A DNA stretch of 64,000 nt from Eutrophovita brisbanensis (lineage in GTDB: Bacteria; Pseudomonadota; Gammaproteobacteria; Burkholderiales; Eutrophovitaceae). Positions within the stretch are counted from its first letter, which is position 1; the number at the start of each line of letters is the position of its first letter. A program made the translations under genes and the position numbers. The DNA is taken from NCBI GenBank assembly GCA_038147395.1, contig JAYQTM010000001.1, forward strand, positions 1,426,001 to 1,490,000, written 5' to 3'. Below are positions 9,150 through 17,730 of the stretch, piece after piece. The notes beneath the pieces are model-generated. The model ran no database searches. It worked only from the letters and a program-made list of their open reading frames with translations, and was not told the DNA's origin.

Positions 9150-9260
9150 TCGGTTGTTTGGCGCGTGTGCTTACAGCGTGTGATTAGCCTGTGAAGGATG
9201 GGATGACCGAATCAAAATCCGGTCAGGATGGAGTATACCTCTTATACATCTTCTGCATAT

Positions 9261-9287
9261 AAAAAAGGCGTCACTAAAGACGCCTTT
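9261..9287 (-). terminator. Rho-independent terminator (minus strand)
   Basis: A six-base-pair stem GGCGTC/GACGCC at 9267-9284 with a six-base loop. On the minus strand it is followed by six T residues (the A run at 9261-9266). It lies between the pds-like operon and the rhlE-like gene and would stop minus-strand transcripts. A shorter T run on the plus side could make it partly bidirectional. Confidence 0.7.
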
Positions 9288-9410
9288 ACTAAAAACGATA
9301 CGTATTCTATGCAGTTTTTATGCAATCACATGAGATTCGTATGGATATGGGCTGTTAGAATAACACCGTCAATATTTCTAAAATATTGATTTAGTGCAGT
9401 TAGTTACAGC

Positions 9411-9486
9411 GCCCCGGTAGCTCAGGGGATAGAGCAACCCCCTCCTAAGGGGTAGGTCATACGTTCGATTCGTATTCGGGGCGCCA
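9411..9486 (+). tRNA. tRNA-Arg (anticodon CCT)
   Basis: A full cloverleaf can be drawn. The acceptor GCCCCGG pairs with TCGGGGC with one G-T pair, and the D stem is GCTC/GAGC. The anticodon stem ACCCC/GGGGT encloses CTCCTAA, giving anticodon CCT. The T stem ATACG/CGTAT carries the loop TTCGATT. Discriminator G is followed by an encoded CCA. It reads AGG codons. It is a single gene with no integrase beside it. Confidence 0.95.
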
Positions 9487-9524
9487 CCAACTGACCACAC
9501 CGGACATTGGGCCGTCTAGATTAT

Positions 9525-9953
9525 CTAATTTCCCACAGCAATCAGCTGATAAGTCGACGCCCGATCCGAGTACACAATCTTCCCAGACTCCTTATCAATG
9601 ATTGTCGCACCAAGAATCAGCGTGTCGCTCGCATTCTGGATACGCAACGAAAAATGACGACTCAAATCAATGTGAAACCCCCGATCGTCCTCAAAACCAC
9701 CCGATTCGTGGAGATTGTGCACTTTGAATATCTGTTTTCTCCCTTCGCTAACAAGCTCGATATCCGTGTTGATGTCATAGTCACCGATTAAACACGCACG
9801 AATATTAATGTGATCAGTGTTACTCAGACCACAAGACAAAATCAGCTCATATGGGGACTGAACCTGAGCCTCGGTCACATTGACGAGCACAGTCGATGCT
9901 ACTGACGCTAAACTCAAAATCAGCCATCGCTTGTAAGCAAACCACGCTCTCAT
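9525..9953 (-). CDS. small secreted protein of unknown function behind the sensor kinase
   Basis: About 142 residues beginning with a clear signal peptide (basic start, then WLILSLASVASTVLV). The mature part, about 110 residues, has two Cys and beta-rich patterning; I do not recognise the family. The ATG at 9953 follows AAAGGGG; a TTG at 9974 overlapping the kinase stop is an alternative. It lies directly downstream of the pdsS-like kinase and is probably co-transcribed, so it may be an extracytoplasmic accessory or target of that system. No LPXTG-like sorting tail is visible at its C-terminus. Confidence 0.7.
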   Translation of the reverse strand: MRAWFAYKRWLILSLASVASTVLVNVTEAQVQSPYELILSCGLSNTDHINIRACLIGDYDINTDIELVSEGRKQIFKVHNLHESGGFEDDRGFHIDLSRHFSLRIQNASDTLILGATIIDKESGKIVYSDRASTYQLIAVGN

Positions 9954-9970
9954 ATCACCGCCCCTTTCAT

Positions 9971-12122
9971 TCAATTCACCATCGGCAAGCGGATATCGAA
10001 CGTGACACCAGATTGGTCAGCTCGATTGTTTACGGAAACAGTTCCTCCGTGAAACTTCGCTACTAGTCGCACAATATAGAGTCCCAGTCCAAGATGACCA
10101 CGCTCGGCGGAGGAAGGCGCCGCCGCTCGATCTGACACCATTGAATCAAAAATTTCCTTTTGTTTTTCTTCGGCAATCAAAGGGCCTTCATTTGATACTT
10201 GAATCAATACCATCGAATTCTCCGACTTCACCATCACATCAATCGATGAGCGATTACCCGAAAAATCATGCGCATTTTCCACTAATTTATCCAACATTTG
10301 ACACAGAGCTTCGGTTGACCCTCTGATCATCAAGGAGTGATCCGGTAACGACACATCGAATTCTCGATCACCGTAAACCCCTCTGTATTCATCAACGCTG
10401 TGTTTAATCAGCTGAACGACATCCAACTCGGTGAGTTCTTCGGAATTCAGTGATGCCTCAACATCGGACGCCTCACTCATTCTGCGCACAAGACTGTTTA
10501 ATCGATCAAGCCCACCCTCTGCGCGACTCAAGTAGATGCGTCCGTCGTTTTCGATATGCGATCGACCAAGCAGTTCTAATGACGACCGCATCACAGCGAT
10601 CGGCGTTTTTAATTCATGGGATAAACGCCTCGATAGCTGCTCTAAATACTGTGTATAGGCACTTAACCTCGCGCTAAAACTGGCTAGGCTTTTCGAGAGC
10701 TGACCAACTTCATCGTCTGAACGTCTGCCCTTCAATCACCTTAACGATCCTTCCCTCGGCGTCAGTTGCCTCCTGCGTTTCTGCCGCTAATCGACCGAGG
10801 CGCCTCAGATGCCCACCCATCACCAAGAAGAAAATCAGTGCAAATATAAAAATGATTAACACAAGTGTGCCAACTAAAACCAATGCTTCGTCGCGAAACT
10901 TAAGACTTTTGTTTGTTGTCTCCTCGACGAGTACAGCTCCAACAACGGTATCTTCGACCCGAACAGGATATGCCGCCCTGATCACCTGTCCGTGACCCAT
11001 CATCGGATTAGCGAGCGTCACCGACTCTAACCCCTCAAGCGCGTTGAGGATATTCGGGTCATCCAACACAACGGTATTTTCTTCGATCTCTGGTAACGAG
11101 TACGGCCCCATATCTACAAACAGCCCGATAATCGGACTCAACACTGCCTCAATCGCTTTTGACCATGATAAGCCGCCGGAGCGATGAAACTGTTCATCTG
11201 TTTCCTGGGTGTGAATCCGTTGGTTGCGCGCAATAGCAACAACATTTCTATTTTGATCGACAACGACAATACGCGCATCGGCCCGCTCTAACTGCTTGAT
11301 CACGCTATCTACCTCTGGGGTTGGCGAAAAGACAGCCCCCAATAAATCTGAGTCCGATAAACTTTCACACGTTCGAATAATTGATACCGTTGGTTGACCG
11401 ACCGCCTCTCCAACATTCATCACACCAAGCCCCAACGATTGACCAATCACAGATCGGTAGACGCTAAACTCAACATCGTAGCCTCCACCCGCCCTCGAGC
11501 GAACCTCACCATAAATGCTGCGTTCTTTTATAGGGCGCCCCATTTCATCTCGCTGCAATAGCCCATTGACGTTTAATGGATGCGCGATCAACTGACCATC
11601 ACGATACGGTCGAATTTGAAACTGTCGAAATCGACCATCAACATCAATGGAGGACAACAGGATCTGGTCCGACAGCTCATCTTGATTTTGATCTGGGAAC
11701 AGCTTGAAATCCGATGGATCGTCGACCTCAATGGAAATGTAAATCAGATTTCCGGATCTGCCGATTCGATATTGCGCTGAAAATGAACGACCAAGGCTTT
11801 GATCCAATCCAAACTGTATCGAACGAGGGGCATGCGAGGCCGCGCTCCACTCAGATACATTGCCATCTATCGTTGGCTTGAATTTTAAGACGGGTATCTC
11901 GATGACGCCACCCACATTCAAAGCGAAGGGCTTCACATTTCGATCCGAAAAAATTCCGGGGCGATCTCCTATCGCAAAACTGATCGCCTTGGCCGTCGCT
12001 AGGGATCCCTCAGTTTGCACCTCCAGCATTTTATTCTTCAGCTCATTAGAAAAATAAACCCCGATTACTGGAACAAAAAGTAATAGCAAAAATAAAGGGA
12101 CCAGCTTCTTTTTAAGACTCAT
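9971..12122 (-). pseudogene. pdsS: PdsS-like sortase-system sensor histidine kinase, interrupted by a frameshift
   Basis: The first part (12122-10710) encodes an N-terminal membrane helix (residues 7-25) and a periplasmic sensor with a DOMON/CBM9-like segment near residues 75-235. A second membrane helix near 415-440 and the start of a HAMP linker follow. The second part (to 9971) continues the HAMP linker (SDDEVGQLSKS), the phospho-acceptor RRLSHELKTP, the N box (ENAHD) and the G box (GLGLYIV). Together they match the kinase of the proteobacterial dedicated sortase system (about 700 residues). The reading frame changes by +1 between 10738 and 10710. It partners the response regulator just upstream. 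Either a decaying gene or a sequence error. Confidence 0.85.
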
Positions 12123-12142
12123 TTAAATGCTCGACATAAAAA

Positions 12143-12832
12143 CTAAGTCTTCCAACGATATCCGCGACCAAAATCTGTTTCAATGGCATCAAATGACGAA
12201 TCAATATCTCTGAATTTTTTACGAATTCGTTTAATGTTGGAAATCACGGTATTTTTACTGACCTCAATATCGTTAATCATCAGTTGTCGATGATTCTTAA
12301 GCGCTCCAGGCAATTCCACGAGGCGCTCGACAATAAAATATTCTCCGACAGTCAGATCAGTTGGAACCCCCTTCCATGTCGCTCGACTCTCTTCGGGAAA
12401 TATCTGAAGTTCTCCAACGGACTTCGCAATTCGCTCCTCAGTTGGCGAACGGCGATCCATTTCAATACGGCGAAATAACTTATTGATCACCGCAATTAAA
12501 TAATCAGTCGACTCATCTTTCGTGCAATATTCATCAGCACCAAGATTGAGACCAAAAACCTTATCTGATTGGTCTCCTCGAGCAGTTAACATAATGATCG
12601 GCAACCGCTCAGTTTCAGGCGTCGCTCTTAGCTGACGACACAACTGAAATCCCCCCTCCTCTTCAGCGCCAAGTCCCACATCAATAATCGCAAGATCAGG
12701 AGCACTGGACATGATGTGTGTCATGGCTGTTAATCGGTCCTCAAAATGAGTTACCTGCCACTTAGCACGCCCAAAAAGCTCTTGATAGTTGTTTGCAAGG
12801 GTGACATCGTCCTCAACAAGCGCTATTCGCAT
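12143..12832 (-). CDS. pdsR: PdsR-like response regulator (dedicated sortase system type)
   Basis: A 229-residue OmpR/PhoB-type regulator. The receiver domain (1-120) has acidic D8/D9, phospho-acceptor D51 in IIDVGLG, and the conserved Lys in CTKDES. The C-terminal winged helix (about 135-229) ends with AIETDFGRGYRWK. Features such as AEEEGGFQLCRQLRA, NTVISNIKRIRKKF and the end motif match the response regulator of the proteobacterial dedicated sortase system. It precedes the kinase by 20 bases. No class GN sortase, PdsO-like OmpA protein or VIT-domain target lies within the window, so its regulon must be elsewhere or altered. Confidence 0.85.
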   Translation of the reverse strand: MRIALVEDDVTLANNYQELFGRAKWQVTHFEDRLTAMTHIMSSAPDLAIIDVGLGAEEEGGFQLCRQLRATPETERLPIIMLTARGDQSDKVFGLNLGADEYCTKDESTDYLIAVINKLFRRIEMDRRSPTEERIAKSVGELQIFPEESRATWKGVPTDLTVGEYFIVERLVELPGALKNHRQLMINDIEVSKNTVISNIKRIRKKFRDIDSSFDAIETDFGRGYRWKT

Positions 12833-13028
12833 CTCTTCTCCTCAGTTGAGCCTCAATTTGACCAAACTATACCGACTCAATTGAGATAAAACACCCAACT
12901 TTCTCCAAAGCCACAAAATTGTCACTACCGACATCAATTGACCATGACTAGGCCCCCGTAATTTGCACTGCTGTTCGTTTCAATAGCTTCAAGATAACGA
13001 AATACGCCAATTTAGGAGGGTCAATTCC

Positions 13029-13196
13029 ATGAATGAATCGATGACGAGACAGCCAGATGAGGTCCCAATTACCCAGCCCCACATTGTGACCGATGCCTGT
13101 TTGGGGTTACTCAAAACACTGGGACTGGGTATGGGCATATCGACATGCCTCGCCGTGATCATCCTATTACTGACATCGACCTCAGCAATTATTTGA
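13029..13196 (+). CDS. 55-residue membrane protein of unknown function
   Basis: An ATG at 13029 preceded by AGGAGGG at a good distance opens a 55-codon frame ending in TGA at 13194-13196. The first 25 residues are polar; the rest is one hydrophobic helix rich in Leu, Gly and Ile ending at the C-terminus. A single-pass inner-membrane or tail-anchored protein is likely. It starts about 200 bases from the divergent pdsR-like gene and is 28 bases ahead of the 93-residue gene. I do not recognise it. Confidence 0.65.
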   Translation: MNESMTRQPDEVPITQPHIVTDACLGLLKTLGLGMGISTCLAVIILLLTSTSAII

Positions 13197-13224
13197 TTAT
13201 CAATCTAAACCCAAAGGATCAATC

Positions 13225-13506
13225 GTGGAAAAACTCATCTGCTTTTTCTTAAATGTCGGCGACGTCGTTGATATCCAACTAAGCGGTGGAAAGGCAAAAC
13301 GCTATCAGGTCGTGGAGACGAACATTGTGCCGATGGGCGAAGCACGGTCGGGGTTTACCCACAACCAAGAGCGCCTCACCCTTGTCACAAAATTCCCATT
13401 CGACTCACAAGACGCCACAAACAGGATGCTTTATGTGGTCGCCGCTCGTCGTGTATCGGACTCCATAGGGTTCATTCGCCCCCCACTTCGCACCGAGAAA
13501 CCGTAG
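13225..13506 (+). CDS. 93-residue conserved-looking hypothetical protein
   Basis: GTG start at 13225 with AAAGGA seven bases upstream. The protein is small, soluble and mixed alpha/beta: it opens with a short hydrophobic stretch (ICFFLNVG), then GDVVDIQLSGGKAKRYQVVET, which resembles a small beta-barrel/SH3-like segment. No family is recognised. It is co-directional with the 55-residue membrane gene before it and the SET-domain gene after it. Confidence 0.6.
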   Translation: MEKLICFFLNVGDVVDIQLSGGKAKRYQVVETNIVPMGEARSGFTHNQERLTLVTKFPFDSQDATNRMLYVVAARRVSDSIGFIRPPLRTEKP

Positions 13507-13595
13507 GTACTCAGAGGGCCTCAATATTTATTTTTCTGGACATCTTGTTTTTTCCAAAAAAAAGAGTAAAAAGTCGAATTTTTGGAGCTCATTCG

Positions 13596-14267
13596 ATGAT
13601 CCACCCACACACTGAACTCAGATTCATCAACGATGACATCGGCTTTGGCGTCTTCGCCACACAGTTCATTCCCGCAGGTGCCATTACATTTGTGAAAGAT
13701 CATCTAGACGTCAATATCGGGTTGAAAAAGTACCAAAAACTGACTCCTCTCGAAAAAGAAATCGTCGACAAATATTCCTACATTGAAAAAAACGGAAATC
13801 GGGTTGTGAGTTGGGATCATGGCAAGTATGTCAACCATTGCTGCTCGCCCAACACCATCAACACCGGTTACGGATTTGAAATTGCGATCAGAGACATCCA
13901 GGCCTCTGAGGAAATGACTGATGACTACGGGTTATTCAACGTCGATTACCCGATGACCGTTAATTGCGGTAAAGAAGGTTGCCGACGAACTGTCAGAGCC
14001 AGTGATCTTGATCGATACAGCGAAGTTTGGGATCAGCAGATCAAAGAAGCGATGCGGAAACTGTCAAATACAGAGCAACCTCTTTTCTTTTTGCTGTCGG
14101 AAAAAACCAAACGAGAGCTCTCCCAATTCAAAAAAGATGGCACCTATCGATCAGTCTCTAGTTTGCGATATCAACCTGGTTCGTTGTCAAGCATCCTTGA
14201 AAGTACCGGAGACGCGCTCACCGGCCTTATTTCTTCAACGCAATCAATAGCGACTGATGCGCGTTAA
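13596..14267 (+). CDS. SET-domain protein, putative protein-lysine methyltransferase
   Basis: About 223 residues. The SET fold signatures are present: the GFGVFAT opening near residue 20, then NHCCSPNT, which corresponds to the NHxCxPN AdoMet/pseudoknot motif, and SEEMTDDYG, matching the GEELTxDY motif. After it, CGKEGCR forms a post-SET-like Cys pair. The usual role is SAM-dependent lysine methylation of a protein; the target is unknown. I start at the ATG at 13596 with GGAG upstream; a TTG at 13545 would extend it. The last 70 residues are family-variable. Confidence 0.8.
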   Translation: MIHPHTELRFINDDIGFGVFATQFIPAGAITFVKDHLDVNIGLKKYQKLTPLEKEIVDKYSYIEKNGNRVVSWDHGKYVNHCCSPNTINTGYGFEIAIRDIQASEEMTDDYGLFNVDYPMTVNCGKEGCRRTVRASDLDRYSEVWDQQIKEAMRKLSNTEQPLFFLLSEKTKRELSQFKKDGTYRSVSSLRYQPGSLSSILESTGDALTGLISSTQSIATDAR

Positions 14268-14653
14268 AGTGAATTAAGGCAAGCGTGATAGGTTTCGTCA
14301 CCCAGTTTGATTTCCGCATTTGGTGTGAGCGTTGCATAGATCACGCCAGATATAGCCTGGTACTGGGTTCGACCGTCGTGACAGACCCAATCAGTCTTAC
14401 TCGAGGAAAACTCACATCCGTCCAATAACTGATTCAGTTCTCGATTCGTCTTTCTGGCTCGACCAACTAACCTGACCGACAACGCTTCGGAGTCAACAAT
14501 AAATGTGACCTCAAATTGAGAGCTTTCGATGCACTCCTGACAATTGGTACCAAGTTTGCAAATTCCGAATTCGTAATCTTCAGCAGCTATTAATGAGAGT
14601 GGCGCCCAAATCAAACTGCCAGCTAACACACATCGAAAAATAAATTGGGTCAT
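14264..14653 (-). CDS. small exported Cys-rich protein of unknown function
   Basis: About 129 residues with an N-terminal signal peptide (CVLAGSLIWAPLSLIAA). The mature part has several Cys, including two in the spacing CKLGTNCQEC, so disulfides or metal binding are possible. The ATG at 14653 overlaps the stop of the CorA-like gene as ATGA, arguing for coupling; an ATG two codons earlier at 14659 is equally usable. Its stop overlaps the convergent SET-domain gene by four bases. Family not recognised. Confidence 0.65.
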   Translation of the reverse strand: MTQFIFRCVLAGSLIWAPLSLIAAEDYEFGICKLGTNCQECIESSQFEVTFIVDSEALSVRLVGRARKTNRELNQLLDGCEFSSSKTDWVCHDGRTQYQAISGVIYATLTPNAEIKLGDETYHACLNSL

Positions 14654-15624
14654 ATCCATTTGCGTCGTTTAAAAATAATCATCATGAGGCTCACTGTTGT
14701 GATCGCCAATCCCCAAAACGCAAAGTAACCATATCGCCACTGAAACTCTGGAATAAACTCAAAATTCATCCCGTAGACCGCGGCTAAAAAGTTTAACGGT
14801 AAAAAAATCATACTCACAATGGTCAGCCGATCAACAACCAGATTCGTTCGATATCCAATCATGCCCATATACAGATTCAGCGTCTCAGACAAAATCGTCC
14901 GCTCAGTTGCTGCGTCCCCTGCAAGTCGATCCAAGGGCATGGCCTGGCGCTCCAAAAACGGTTGTGTTGCCTCATTGATGTATGGAGACTTGCGCTTGGA
15001 TAGACCATCGACAGACTCTCTGGCAGCGGCTACGGCGTTTCGAAACTCCAACAAGGACGCCGATAGCCGAGAGAAATCATTGAATATCGACTCATCCTTC
15101 TTATTGTCAATCAAACGGCGCTGGATCGACTCCACTTCTGTAGCAAGCGTACCTAACGTTTGTCGGTAATCAAAAATAAGAGCGTCCGCAAGTTCGAACA
15201 AGAGAAAACCACCAGACTGCGCGTGTTGCTCAAAATCCTCAACATACGACTCGCACATATCCGAAATAACATCCGACCTCCCATTACACAGCGTGAACAA
15301 AAAATTGTGTCCCAACACGAGGTGAATTGGTTTGAGCTCAATGTCTCGACCACTCGCAACTGCCTCAACCAAAGTACAGCAAATCGATGTGCGTCCAAAG
15401 CGAATGGCACCGTGTCCATGATTCGTTGAGATTCGCTCAATGGTGTTCTCGTCCACTCCAGCCTCGCGAAGCACCTCAAATCCAGATTCGTTAGCGGGTA
15501 AGTGCGTCCAACAATACAAACCGCTTCGGGCCGCATCAGTAATGCCATCTGCCCGAACCTCACCAATTTTTTTTGCCTCAAAGTCAAACGTGACCGCAAG
15601 ACCAGCCTCAAATTTATCAATCAT
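14650..15624 (-). CDS. CorA/ZntB-family divalent cation transporter
   Basis: A 324-residue 2-TM-GxN transporter. A large N-terminal cytoplasmic funnel domain is followed by two C-terminal membrane helices. The loop between them holds the signature YGMNFEFIPE, which forms the pore selectivity ring in CorA pentamers. The polar loop and basic tail (FKRRKW) are typical. Length and sequence style suggest the ZntB/CorA-like branch, so Mg, Zn or Co could be the ion. The small exported Cys-rich gene overlaps its end. Confidence 0.88.
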   Translation of the reverse strand: MIDKFEAGLAVTFDFEAKKIGEVRADGITDAARSGLYCWTHLPANESGFEVLREAGVDENTIERISTNHGHGAIRFGRTSICCTLVEAVASGRDIELKPIHLVLGHNFLFTLCNGRSDVISDMCESYVEDFEQHAQSGGFLLFELADALIFDYRQTLGTLATEVESIQRRLIDNKKDESIFNDFSRLSASLLEFRNAVAAARESVDGLSKRKSPYINEATQPFLERQAMPLDRLAGDAATERTILSETLNLYMGMIGYRTNLVVDRLTIVSMIFLPLNFLAAVYGMNFEFIPEFQWRYGYFAFWGLAITTVSLMMIIFKRRKWI

Positions 15625-15725
15625 CTTTTTATTCCCCCAACTGATTGCGTTAACCGAGTCACGAATCAGAATTGCTTTCTTCGTATAGTATCGTTTTCAA
15701 TCCAAAAGTGATAATTCGCCATCAA

Positions 15726-16661
15726 GTGAGAGTCATAAACATCCGATCACTGTGTTCTGCGTTTCTCGTTGTTCTGACGACGTTAGTGGACGTTTCGACC
15801 TGTATGCCCAACAACTCGGCGACGCCGAGGGGCAACGAGACGAGCTCAAACAAGCTGACAGAACTTCAAGAATTATCAAGATCCGGAGATCCAATCGCAC
15901 AACTCAGACTAGCGACCGTGCTGCGTGATGGAACCATCGGAATTCAAGATCACGTACAAGCGAGGTATTGGTTCGAAAAATCAGGAAAACAAGACAATGC
16001 AGAAGCACAACTTCGCCTAGGTTTGATGTTCGAGGAAGGACTAGGTGGGCCGCGAGACCCTATTAAAGCCTTATATTGGTACGAGCTGGCTGCCTCCCTG
16101 GGAAATGTGACGGCGATGGTTCGAGCAGGGGATCTCCTAAAAATTGAGGCACTAGATCCTATCAACATCATTGAAGCCGTAAGTTATTACCAAATTGCAG
16201 CACAAAATCACTCCTCGGAAGCCCAAAAAAAACTCGCAGACCACCTTTGGGAGGGTGTTGGCACCAAGAAGGATCGAGAAAAAGCGATTTATTGGTATCA
16301 ACGTGCCTCGGATCAAGGAAATACCGATGCGAAAAATGCGTTGGGCATTGCCTATTTACACGGATATTCAGTGATCAAGGATGTCACCAAAGCGTTAGAG
16401 CTCATTATTGATGCTGCAAGTAGCGGGCATCCAGCTGCGTTCCACAATCTGGGTTTAATCTATGAACTCGGTCTTGGGGTACCTAATGATTCGGTTTACG
16501 CCTACCTTTGGTTTGACGTGGCAGCGTCTGCTGGACATGGTGAAGCAGCTGGCTTTAGAGATGGCATCGCGATGTCATTAAGCCAAGAAGATATCACTCA
16601 AGCTAAGGAGATGTCCTTACGCTGCCAAGAAAAACGGTACAAAGACTGTATTAGCTTTTAA
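15726..16661 (+). CDS. Sel1-repeat (TPR-like) exported protein
   Basis: About 311 residues with an N-terminal hydrophobic export signal. About six Sel1-like repeats of 36 residues follow (AQLRLATVLRDG, AQLRLGLMFEEGLGG, AQKKLADHLWEGVG, AKNALGIAYLHG, AFHNLGLIYELGLG and a final AYLWFDVAAS). Sel1 proteins are scaffolds for protein-protein contacts, often in envelope signalling. I chose GTG at 15726 because the earlier TTG at 15672 lies in a stretch containing a -10-like TATAGT. Neither has a good ribosome site, so the start is uncertain. The Cys after the signal (VSTC) is a weak lipobox. Confidence 0.82.
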   Translation: MRVINIRSLCSAFLVVLTTLVDVSTCMPNNSATPRGNETSSNKLTELQELSRSGDPIAQLRLATVLRDGTIGIQDHVQARYWFEKSGKQDNAEAQLRLGLMFEEGLGGPRDPIKALYWYELAASLGNVTAMVRAGDLLKIEALDPINIIEAVSYYQIAAQNHSSEAQKKLADHLWEGVGTKKDREKAIYWYQRASDQGNTDAKNALGIAYLHGYSVIKDVTKALELIIDAASSGHPAAFHNLGLIYELGLGVPNDSVYAYLWFDVAASAGHGEAAGFRDGIAMSLSQEDITQAKEMSLRCQEKRYKDCISF

Positions 16662-16680
16662 CTCAGCTGTCCAATAGGAC

Positions 16681-17301
16681 TCACGGCATACCGTCAAAAA
16701 ATTCAACCTCACCTGTCTCCAGCGAGTACTCTGCCCCAACAACGAGCAACTTTTTTTCTGCAATCAAGCGCTCAAGGGTTTGAGAGCCGTGTCGCAAATG
16801 ATCTGCAGATGCGCGAATGTTAGCCCTGACCGCTTGGTGAAACAATTCCTCATCGCTCAGTTCGACATTCAATTCGAGAAGATTTTCAACACAGGGCCGA
16901 ATACGGCTCACAATGGAGTTCATATTGGGGGACGAAGTCTCTCCCCCCGATTGACCAACGCCTTCGATCGCAGCTTCGATCGCACCGCAAAACGAATGTC
17001 CCAACACGACAACGAGCGGCGTTCCAAAACGCTCTGCCGCAAACTCCACACTTCCGATCTGAGATGGCGACACAATGTTTCCCGCAACGCGGATCACAAA
17101 CAGATCCCCAAGACCTTGGTCAAATACAAGCTCCGCAGGCACTCGGGAATCGGAGCATCCCAGAATAATCGCGAACGGGTTTTGTTCTTTTACCAATGCA
17201 CTTCGATCAGTCGGCGTCATTGATCGATTATTTGACTGAGCCCCTGAGACAAAACGCTTATTGCCTTCAATCAACCGATTTAGCGCATCAAAGCTCTTCA
17301 T
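16681..17301 (-). CDS. beta-class carbonic anhydrase
   Basis: A zinc enzyme converting CO2 and bicarbonate. The zinc ligands and active-site pair are visible: C49, D51 and R53 in CSDSR, H102 and C105 in GHSFCGA. Length is 206 residues, usual for the beta class. It is a single gene that converges on the Sel1-repeat gene and lies downstream of the DUF1992 gene on the same strand. Confidence 0.94.
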   Translation of the reverse strand: MKSFDALNRLIEGNKRFVSGAQSNNRSMTPTDRSALVKEQNPFAIILGCSDSRVPAELVFDQGLGDLFVIRVAGNIVSPSQIGSVEFAAERFGTPLVVVLGHSFCGAIEAAIEGVGQSGGETSSPNMNSIVSRIRPCVENLLELNVELSDEELFHQAVRANIRASADHLRHGSQTLERLIAEKKLLVVGAEYSLETGEVEFFDGMP

Positions 17302-17349
17302 TGTTTCACCCGTTTTTTAAGTCGCCGAAAGGATACCACGGCAGCGGCC

Positions 17350-17730
17350 TCAATCCTGATTTTTCGGCTTTGACACACGCTGAATAAGTTTTGACACGTA
17401 CTCTGATCGATCACGAAGTAAGACGGACAGTCTTGAGTTCGATGCTTCAATCTGGTCACGAATGATACGAAGTTTTTTGAGCGCTATCGCATCTCCGACC
17501 TCATCACGCCCCACACATTGCATCTCTAGCTGCGCCAATTGGTTAAAAAGCTGAATCTCTTTTGGCACATAACCCGCATTTTTCAAAATACGATGCGCCA
17601 ATCGTAGCTCCTCAGGGATGAGGCGATCATCCTCTAAATCTAGCGGTTTACCCGAACCTGGCAAATCATCGAACTCACCACGTTTGATCGCCTGAAGAAT
17701 ACGCTGCTCAACTTGAGCATCTAACATCAT
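17350..17730 (-). CDS. DUF1992 (DnaJ-C28-like) small protein
   Basis: 126 residues matching the DUF1992 family (YhdN-like). The diagnostic stretch is AIKRGEFDDLPGSGKPL followed by LAHRILKNAGYVP. No biochemical role is established that I know of; eukaryotic homologues are called DNAJC28. Its start overlaps the stop of htpX as ATGA at 17727-17730, so it is translated with htpX. Confidence 0.88.
   Translation of the reverse strand: MMLDAQVEQRILQAIKRGEFDDLPGSGKPLDLEDDRLIPEELRLAHRILKNAGYVPKEIQLFNQLAQLEMQCVGRDEVGDAIALKKLRIIRDQIEASNSRLSVLLRDRSEYVSKLIQRVSKPKNQD

Noticed and set aside
9411..9486. tRNA-Arg(CCT) as an integration site for a genomic island
   Set aside because: No integrase and no repeated tRNA 3' end was seen downstream; the neighbouring genes look chromosomal.
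15153..15620. 155-codon minus-strand frame overlapping the CorA-like gene
   Set aside because: It is the same strand in another frame of a well-supported transporter gene; composition is not protein-like.
16780..17223. 147-codon plus-strand frame inside the carbonic anhydrase gene
   Set aside because: Antisense shadow of a gene with an intact zinc site.
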